This document shows positions 56,293 to 64,000 of a stretch of 64,000 bases of DNA, piece after piece (within the stretch, counting starts at the first letter, position 1; each line of letters starts with the position of its first letter). The position numbers and the translations under genes were made by a program. Origin of the DNA: Agelaius tricolor. Its lineage: Eukaryota > Chordata > Aves > Passeriformes > Icteridae. Location: the NCBI GenBank assembly GCA_023055355.1, contig JALJCS010000001.1:81136881-81200880 (forward strand). Reading direction: 5' to 3'. Below the pieces are notes generated by a model. The model was given only the letters and a program-made list of their open reading frames with translations. It was not told where the DNA came from and did no database searches.

Positions 56293-59200
56293 CCTTGCAG
56301 TCATGCAGATTTACAGGAAGACACCAAATTCCTTCAAAAGGAAAAACTTCCATTGGCAATGTCTGTTTCCCCTGTAGAAAGCTGTTCCCAGTTGAGATGT
56401 GGCCCCAGCAGTCAGCTGATGGGCTGCAGGGCTCCAGGCTCTCCGGCTCTGCAGCGCTGCAGCCACAGCTGGGGCAGCTTGTCAGCTGGCATTGCCCAGG
56501 GTCTCACTCTGTTCCAGCACTGCTGAGGTATTACTCTGCAGTTTCCAAAATGAGGTACTGTGTAATTTTAGGGAGGAGAATTTCCAAAAACACAACATTT
56601 TCTTCTCTGAATTGACTTCCCTGTTAGTTCCCCTTTTTCCTTCCCCCTCCAAGTAATTTTCTTCAGAATCAACTTTATGTAAGGCACAGGCTGAACCTAC
56701 AGATCCTTTAAAAAAAAAAATTATCCAGAGGATTGTGGGAAATGGGCAGGAGACCCTGTCATTAGTAAGGTGTTTGTTTAACAGAACAAAACTATTTCCC
56801 TCTTTACTGTAGACTTCAGATTCTGAACAATTATTAACTTGTTGCCTTCCCTCTTCCTTCCTTCCTTTTCTCTTTATAGTTGGACCTGAGGTTTTGTTTC
56901 TCTCTTATCTGCTGCTTTCAACATGTTAAAAGTAAATTTTTGTGGGATTGCAGAGGCAGAAAGCAAAGGATGTTTAAGAAGGGAGGCTGAAGTAACGATA
57001 ATATAATTAATTATTGTTTTTTATTAATAATTGCACCATTATAGATATATTCCTAATTTTGCACATGCAGGAAAACTCAGGGTGTCTAGGCAAGCTTGAG
57101 AAGGCATTGTGCTGCTAGTCCTGATGCACCTTTTCTATGACTTCCTTTCCTCCTCTCAACCTTCCTTCTCTATCATCACCCAGCCAACATCCAGGTGGAC
57201 TTGGAGGTGACTGCCTGAGGTGGGTGACATCATCAAAAAAGCTATAGATTTCTGCCTGGCATGGTGTTATATAAAGAAAATGAGGTAAAAGGGCCAGTAA
57301 ATTGTATTCATCCACAAAAGGTGCCTCACAGAGTGAGGCTGAGCTGGTGGACTTCTGAGCCACAGGAGGCTGTAAATGTGAATGCCATGCTGGATTGAAA
57401 GGAGCCTAGAAAACGTTATGAACAGTTGTAACATTTGAAGTAATAATACAGGCTTAATTAAATCTCATATTTGAGCACATTGGGTAGTCTCTGTAGGGAT
57501 CAGGAAGGCTTTTCCCTTATCCACATACAGCATTTTTTAATTGGTAAGGTGCATTATGTGTGTCTTTCTCAAAATCCAAGGCAGTGATTAAATGCTTCTG
57601 CTAGGAGTGGGATGCTGGACATGAACGGTTGGCCTGGTGTGGTGTGGCAGATTTGGTCTTCCTTTGGATTGTTGGTTGTTTTCCCTTGTGATTTGCATTT
57701 TGATTCTTGTAATATTTGACATTTTTCTAGCTCTCAAAATGAAGGTAATGGCAATGAGGATCTTGGCTTCCACTAGGATACTAATTTTTTAACCTTTCTA
57801 TCAATACAATAAAGGTTGGAAGCATGACCCAAACCTCTGAAATAGTAGAAACCCCAGGCCATCTTTTACTGCATTATATTATGCATGGGTTGCTAATATT
57901 GTCTTTGCATATTTCAACTCAGAGCAACTATGTAATCCATAAATTTGTCCTATAGAGAAACCAAATTCATCAGGTGGAAAAACACTTCTTACCTTTGAAG
58001 TGCTTTGGGAGATGGATAAGAAGGTGTTTTTATGCTTGTGTGTTTGTCATCACCTCAGTAGTTGTGTTATTTCTGTGTTATTTCTACACAGACATCCAGT
58101 GTTATTGTAGCTGGGAGCCTGGAAAGTTCTAGTCTTCTGAGAGGGTTGGGAGGAGTACCTAAGCCAAAGCTAGATGTTCACCTGTCCCTACTTAACCCCT
58201 GCCTGATATGTGACCCAGCTTCCTGGAGGCTGATGTAGCTGCATAGGTCTCCCACATTCTTGAAGTCCTAACATGATCATGCAGAGGGCAGAGGCGCCTG
58301 AAATGGTGGTGCAGGGCAGATGTGAGACGTCGGACCTTGGCCAGGATGTGCCTGCAGATGTATTCTGTTATCCTGGTGGGAAATGCCAGGGGTAGCAGCT
58401 GAGAGCTTATCTACCACTGAGCACAAAATGCTTAAAGCAGGCACACCACGTGTTTCTGACTGCTGTGTGCAGATGAGCAACCTTGTAGAGTTCTGTAATG
58501 GACGAGTGTCCACCATTTGTATCCATCTGCTGGCTGCTCATGGTACCATGGAGGGGGAAAGGTCATTTTACTGGGGCTGGAGAGTGTGGAAGAGGGTCAG
58601 AGAAAACTTGACCAGCCTGTTCTATCTTGCCTGATTGAAGGAGGCACATTAAAAACAACCCAATTCCTATGCTATATTTCTATAGAGAGGCCAAGACTGC
58701 TTTAATTAAAAGACCTCTCTCTAAAATCCTTTATAAAGGATGTAGAAACCATTAAAACTGCTATTAATTGTCACTGATCATTGTTTACAGTGAAGGAGGA
58801 GTGAAATTATAAATGGTACTGACCATTTCTTAAACAAGGAAGGGTCATCCCTACCCTAAATTGCTTACAGTTATCACCCAGAATATGTATTGAGGGATGC
58901 AAGGAGTATGAAACTGATCCCCAGTGAATTTAGTGTGGAAGTTTCTGATAATGTTTTAATAATACTCATGCAAGAATTTAGCTTACTTCTCAATAATTAA
59001 TGCTTGTGAAAAGTTTAATATGTATTTATTTGGTGTGTTGTGATACTGGCACATGAGCAGAATAATGAGTTATATATGCATGAAAGGGTTTTCACCTGCA
59101 TGTTGACTTTTAATTCCTTTTATAAATGCTGAACAATAAGGTTTATTTTAATTAGAAGAAGAAGATGGGTTATTCCTCCAGAGTGATTTTGGTTAAAAAT

Positions 59201-59578
59201 TTAATTTGTGTTGTGTTAATTTCCTCTTAACTGTTTGCAAGAAAATGACATAGTGAAACATGGCCCTGTGCAGAAATGAAAAGTAAATTACATCTGCAGT
59301 ATATGAAAAAATTCTTTGCAAAATTTCAGAAGCCCGTCTGGTGAGCATATACATCTGTGTATTGGTCAAATTATATGCTTTTAAGTGAAAGTAAGTGAAG
59401 AAAAATTACTAATGACACCCAGAGCAAATGCAAAATGGTTTCAGTTTCTTGAACAGGGCACAAAGATGTGAATCATCATATTTTCAATGTCAGAAAAACC
59501 TGAGTGGTTTTTCCTCAGGGTTACAAAGGCACATGTCAACTGTCTGAATAAGAAATCTCAGTCAAGGCAACATACATT
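56293..59578. other. Unique sequence, nothing recognised
   Basis: Simple items only: a poly-A tract at 56709-56720, a CTTCC run at 56850-56868 and an exact 11-bp tandem duplication at 58063-58084. At 58840-58880, 'catccctaccctaaattgcttacag' is faintly SINE-like. No gene was recognised. Confidence 0.45.
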
Positions 59579-59579
59579 A

Positions 59580-59727
59580 GTTTTACCATGAGGTAAACTC
59601 CCTCAGGTCAACCCCAGGCAGGGTACAATACTCATCTTGGCAAGTCACTTCATGGTAAAACTTGTAGTGCCTCATTGTCGCTGTTATTTTACCTCGACAT
59701 GCATGTTGGCTACCCTGAGGTAAAAAT
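59580..59727. repeat. Nested short inverted repeats around GAGGTAAA
   Basis: A perfect 12-bp inverted repeat joins 59580-59591 (gttttaccatga) and 59650-59661. A second 9-bp inverted repeat joins 59687-59695 (ttttacctc) and 59717-59725. TGAGGTAAA occurs directly at 59589-59597 and 59716-59724. Function is unknown. Confidence 0.75.
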
Positions 59728-62592
59728 GCTGCCTCTTTATCAGCAGGCAGCAGCCCTCAGCGTACGTGCAGGCCAGCTCTGTACTCCTTGGCTGTCCCCA
59801 GGTGTGACAGCCAGCTTGTACCTTTGCCTACCCCATCTCCGTTTGCCTCTCCAGCACTCGTCACAACTCAGAGGAAGTCCAGCACCTCTCGTGAATTTAT
59901 TTCAACCCACTTCACCAAATCTGTTTCATGAAAACTTCTCAGGCTGTCAGGGGGACCTTGCTAACTAGTTCCAGAAAATTGTAATAATATTGACAATCAC
60001 CATGTGGTGTGTACTCTGCAGCCCTGAATATGGCACTGAGACCTCCCTGCACCATGTTTTTCCCCTGGGGGGTCTCTCCAGGGTCCTCTCCCATCTACTG
60101 CTTCTTCAAACATTCCTGCTGGTTGCAGGTTTGCCTTCTTGTGCTCAGCGTATCCCCACTTCCATCTCTACCAGAAAATAGGGGCCTCCTTATCTCTCTC
60201 TCTAATCTCTCTCTCATTTGCTGAAGGTCCCCTATTTGTTCCTGTGCTAGGAGCTGGGAATATAATTTTCCTTCCCACCAATCTTATCTCCCAGGCAGAG
60301 CAAAAAGAAGTAAATTATTCAGTTGACCACATTTTAACTGTAATGGGGTGAGAAGCAGATGGTTAATAGCCATTGTTATTTTTCTTTTCAGTATATAAAC
60401 CATTGCAGGGGGAAATAAAGGTATTGGTTTGACTGGGGAGAGGCAAGGGATTGCATGCATCCTGCACTTTTCTCTTTGGGTGAGCGGGTTGTCATCAAAA
60501 TCATATGGTCTGTGCTTTGATTTGTAGAACTTTTCCTGAACATTGGGCTTGCCTGGAGATGACATTGAAAAGTTCCCTTATTACAGGCAGACAGCTGAAT
60601 GCCCTCAAGCTGAAAGTAAGACCTTGCTTGACTTAGAAAATGAATGTCATTTTTCTGGTATTGTTATTGAAAGTAATGTTATACTCCTGTGTATCTGAAC
60701 ATGACAGCAGTTACAGCATGGGTAAGTGCTTATAATCAGCTGTGATAGTGTTTATTTTAGAAGTCGAGTGAATCACTAGAAACGTGCTTGCTGAATGATT
60801 TTATTGGGGAAAATGATTGTCTTGCAGCTATGTAAACTCACAAACAACCAGAAAATTATATTGTACTAAGTTATCACAGCACCTTAGATACATTCTATGT
60901 TGTAGGTATGGAGGTCCTTTCAGCTTAGCAGGTTGTATTTGAGAGTGCTATTTGTCAATTACTCTTTTTAATTTCTGTCCTTTTTAATTTTCCTTCCTCT
61001 AGTGAGAAATTTTGTTTTCCCATCTCTTCTTCCCAACAACGTAAAATGTCTAGTATGCCAATATACCTCTGTGAACACTCTGCATTCCTGTTCACTGAGT
61101 TATTCTTCAACATTGATCATTGTCTTCTCCTATCAGGAAGCTGTAGCAGAAAAGGGCTGCAGTATTCATGTGTGTTTGACTCCCTAGATTTGATTCTAAG
61201 CTCTGCTAAACCCACCCAAGGTCAAACTCTTGATTTATTTGAGAGTTCAGACTTCTTATCCCAGGTCCTGTGAGTGATCTGTTCATGTGGGTGGCCTGTG
61301 TGCTAAAAGGTTGGGCCTTGCATTTTTCTAGCCAAGTCACATGTGGGCCTCTGGAATCTCAGAAATTTTCCACTTGACAGAAGAAGGGGACTTCAGAAGC
61401 ACGGCTATAAGTACTTAGAAAGATAGGCTAAGAAAATATTTCAGTGTGCCGATACCCTACTCTCCTTCTCATTTTTTCAAAATGGTGGCATATTCTTTGA
61501 AACTCCAGTTTGGCATAGTTGTGGGTATAGGCTGGTTTTGACCAGGATTTGCTTGTCTGTCTGCAGAAGGGCTTAGAAAGCTGCAAGATCCAACTTTAAC
61601 TTGCATCAGTTACATTGGTATGTTTTGTCTTCATTGAATTTTAAATTGGCCCTCACGTCATGATGAGAGCTTCCTGAGCTTCAGGATGCTGTGAAAAAAT
61701 GCAGCTCCTTAGAAAACATTATGCTAAAGGTTCAGCAGATGTGTTGAAGAAGTATCTTTGGAGTTCCTGCATTTGAGATGCAAGTCACTGGTTTTGACTT
61801 AGTACAGGCCTATATTATTAGAGAGTGGTCTCAGCAAAGGGAAATTATCATTTACAGGTGACAGAAGTAGCCCATTTCCTTTGCCTTTAAGGAGAATATT
61901 TTCACTTTTCCCCAAGTAGATACGACAGTTCTTTCACAAATGACTTACTGTGAAGTCTTCTGTAAGCAATATGGTGGGTCATGAATGGCCTGCAGAGGAG
62001 GCAGTAAGAGGCACAAGTATCTGCAGGTGAAAGCCAAGTAGATAAATATAAGGTACTTTGGAACCTGTTTCCTTATCTAACCTTTTAAGGTTGTCATTAA
62101 CAGTTTCCTGCTTATCCTTCAGTTGAAATCTCTGCTCACCTTGAAGGAGCCGATTGTTTGGTGGGAAGACTCATTAGGAGCTGTATCTTGCTCCATCTCA
62201 GCAATTGGGAATACAGCTCTGACATTTTGTTCCCAGTTCAGGATTGGAAGGCTGCTTTAAAGCAAAACAAAGTGTTGCTAAAGTCTTTTGTCTTTGGTTA
62301 TCAGAATTTACTTGCTTTAAAGATAAATGTTGTGTAGTTCTAATCTTTTTTTTTTGTTGTATGTATCTTTTTTGGGGCCATTTTGAGACTAAAACCATGA
62401 GGTATCTCAGGGGGGTTATGGTTAGCTCATGCTATGCAGAATTACACACAGTAGGAAATCTGGGGATTTCTCTCTCTTGCTTCAATGACTCCAGCAGCTT
62501 GCCTGGCAATCCTATAGTGACACGTTGTAAGGGTCATGGTTTTGGTGCAAAGCCAACACTAGTGTTAGCAAGCAGATTCCTTATTACTCCAC
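59728..62592. other. Unique AT-rich sequence
   Basis: A CT-rich run (TCTCTC units) lies at 60192-60215. An acceptor-like 'tttttcttttcag' at 60379-60391 leads only to 29 nt before a GTATTG site. No gene or repeat family was recognised. Confidence 0.45.
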
Positions 62593-62620
62593 TTTTTTTT
62601 TTTTTTTTTTTTTTTTTTTT
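62593..62620. repeat. Long poly-T tract
   Basis: An uninterrupted run of 28 T. In minus sense this would be a poly-A tail, possibly of a retroposed sequence, but the sequence at 62621 onwards is not recognisable as a processed transcript. Confidence 0.95.
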
Positions 62621-62867
62621 CCCTGTTGGCCCAGCACAAGCAGCAAAAGTAACATGTCTGAACCTGTTTCCTTGTCTGTTCTGGTGGTTACCCACTTTCT
62701 TCTCCCCTGGTTCAGGGAAAGTGGAGAAAAAAGGTTTGCCTTTGCCCAGCAGCACTGCAGGTGTCTGTCCCTCTGAAAGAGTCCCAGCAGCGTGGGCGTG
62801 CTGGAAAGAAAAATCCCCAGTGACTTCACCCAGCTTGGCTTGTGGTGGTTACTCACAATGAGGTAAC

Positions 62868-62911
62868 TTTTTTTTCTAATTTTTTTTTTCTTTTCTTTTC
62901 TTTTTTTTTTT
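62868..62911. repeat. T-rich low-complexity tract
   Basis: Three T runs with interspersed C and a short A-rich break. It makes the overlapping Lys-rich minus-strand frame (62584-63219) an artefact. Confidence 0.9.
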
Positions 62912-63859
62912 AAGCTCTGCATGTTTAATGCCACATCTGAGTTTTTGCATATGAGTGAAACTGCAGCTCTGGGACGATTCAGGGAGTTTTCTCTGCAGAG
63001 TAATTTTGGTGAGTAAACACAGATAAGAGGAAGCTGGGTTAATCCAATAACTCCTCCCTCAAGGGCAGGTGCAGCAATGTGGCTCAAGGTACAGAACAGA
63101 GGAAATGCCTTGTTGACACAGGTGATCAGAGCAAAGTGGCCAAAATTGATATAATGATATGAGTTTGCAATGCAAAGCCCTGCTTTCTCAAGGCTGCTAT
63201 TTGCAGCCCTCCATATCACATCTCTGGTCTTTCACCTCTGTTTGGTCAGGCATCCTGTTGTGGGTGACTTCCTGGCTCCTCTTCATGATCTCTCAGTAGC
63301 TGCATTGCTACAGTGTAGCTTGGACTGTGTTGTGTTAACCTGAGAGGATTATTAAAATAAACTCTGAGTCATATTTGAGCTGTACGTGGGATAAGATGGT
63401 TATCAAGGTTTATTTTTTCTTATAATTAGGTCTCTTAAATATTGCCTCATTAGATATCTTCAGTGACTGTTGGAAAAGTCCTCAGGGAACTAGAGGTTGT
63501 TTGTTTTCAAGGGAAATTCACATGATAAATACAGAAACTTGCAACTCTGTTTAGGTTTTTTTATTAATGACAACTAATAAATTTTTCTTTAATCCTAGGT
63601 TCTTGTCCTGATTTCTCTCCAGCCTTTCCACTGCTATTACAGCTCTGGTATCCTATAGCAAGTAAGAACATAACATTACAACTGTTCACACGTGGGAGAT
63701 GGAGGAACTGCATTAAGAGCCCATCAGATAGGAAAGTAAGAGGCTGCTTAGGTTTGTATGGAGCCACTTCCAAGTTTGGCAAACTGGGCTGGAGTGCCTT
63801 GGCCCAGGCTGAACTCTGCACTACTAGGTTTGTAATGGCTCTAAGCAATTCTTTTCTAC
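62912..63859. other. Unique sequence, nothing recognised
   Basis: A TTTTG|GTGAGTAAAC donor-like site at about 63009 follows an acceptor-like 'ttttctctgcag', with only about ten bases between. No gene was recognised. Confidence 0.5.
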
Positions 63860-63861
63860 CT

Positions 63862-63908
63862 TGTCTTTAAATGTTTATCACCCAGGGGTTGATAAACATT
63901 TAAAGACA
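63862..63908. repeat. Perfect 19-bp inverted repeat (hairpin)
   Basis: The left arm 63862-63880 (tgtctttaaatgtttatca) is the exact reverse complement of 63890-63908, with a 9-nt spacer. Pairing can extend by a G-T wobble and one further base pair outside the arms. The stem is AT-rich. It is shorter than a typical pre-miRNA stem and looks more like a template-switch palindrome. No T-run follows to suggest a pol III terminator. Confidence 0.95.
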
Positions 63909-64000
63909 GGCAGGCATAGCTTGCTTTGCTTCTGTGGTATTCCTCTCCTTTCTCCATGCTTAAGGGGCAGCCTGGGAAATTGCAGCATATGCTTTCCCCT

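Noticed and set aside
62244..62861. Plus-strand frame of 205 codons
   Set aside because: It crosses the 28-T run (a Phe homopolymer) and has no recognisable motifs. It is an artefact of low stop density.
62584..63219. Minus-strand frame of 211 codons, the longest in the window
   Set aside because: It runs through two poly-T tracts, giving Lys homopolymers, and has no domain or splice context. It is low-complexity readthrough.

Overview
The window reads as AT-rich, CpG-depleted vertebrate nuclear DNA, most likely from a bird. The main evidence is a 5'-truncated CR1 LINE on the minus strand (21510-22880) whose 3' end carries the octamer tail and pol 3' region typical of avian CR1. A second, older CR1 3' end lies at 55841-56292. 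There are also several decayed tRNA-derived CORE-SINE/MIR-like copies. A croc or turtle source is not formally excluded, because these groups also carry CR1 and MIR-like SINEs, but the CR1 type fits birds best. There is no bacterial-type gene organisation. Almost all open frames longer than 60 codons are chance or repeat-derived frames.

I could not identify any protein-coding gene with confidence. The window looks like a large intron or intergenic desert. From left to right: 1-13 kb is mostly unique sequence with three small GC/CpG-rich islets (about 3.17-3.32, 9.74-10.11 and 10.96-11.11 kb) that could be promoters or first exons of unannotated transcripts. At 13.9-15.06 kb is a very old LINE reverse-transcriptase relic. 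At 16.98-17.10 kb is an exon-like block on the plus strand. At 21.5-22.9 kb is the CR1. At 26.6-28.6 kb are AT-rich blocks that resemble conserved non-coding DNA. At 29.26-29.74 kb is a possible solo LTR with an internal 65-bp tandem duplication.

At 35.84-35.96 kb is the best candidate coding exon, on the minus strand: 120 nt, both ends in phase 1, CpGs retained, and a good acceptor. At 40.5-40.9 kb is a coding-looking but frame-broken minus-strand stretch beside a MIR. At 45.0, 53.0 and 54.8 kb are further MIR copies. At 47.87-48.08 kb is a fourth CpG islet. The last kilobases hold long poly-T tracts (62.6 and 62.9 kb) and a perfect 19-bp hairpin at 63.86 kb.

No novel multi-gene system, CRISPR, operon, tRNA or rRNA was found. 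All exon, promoter and conserved-element calls are inferences from sequence composition and splice-like signals. They need transcript or comparative evidence.
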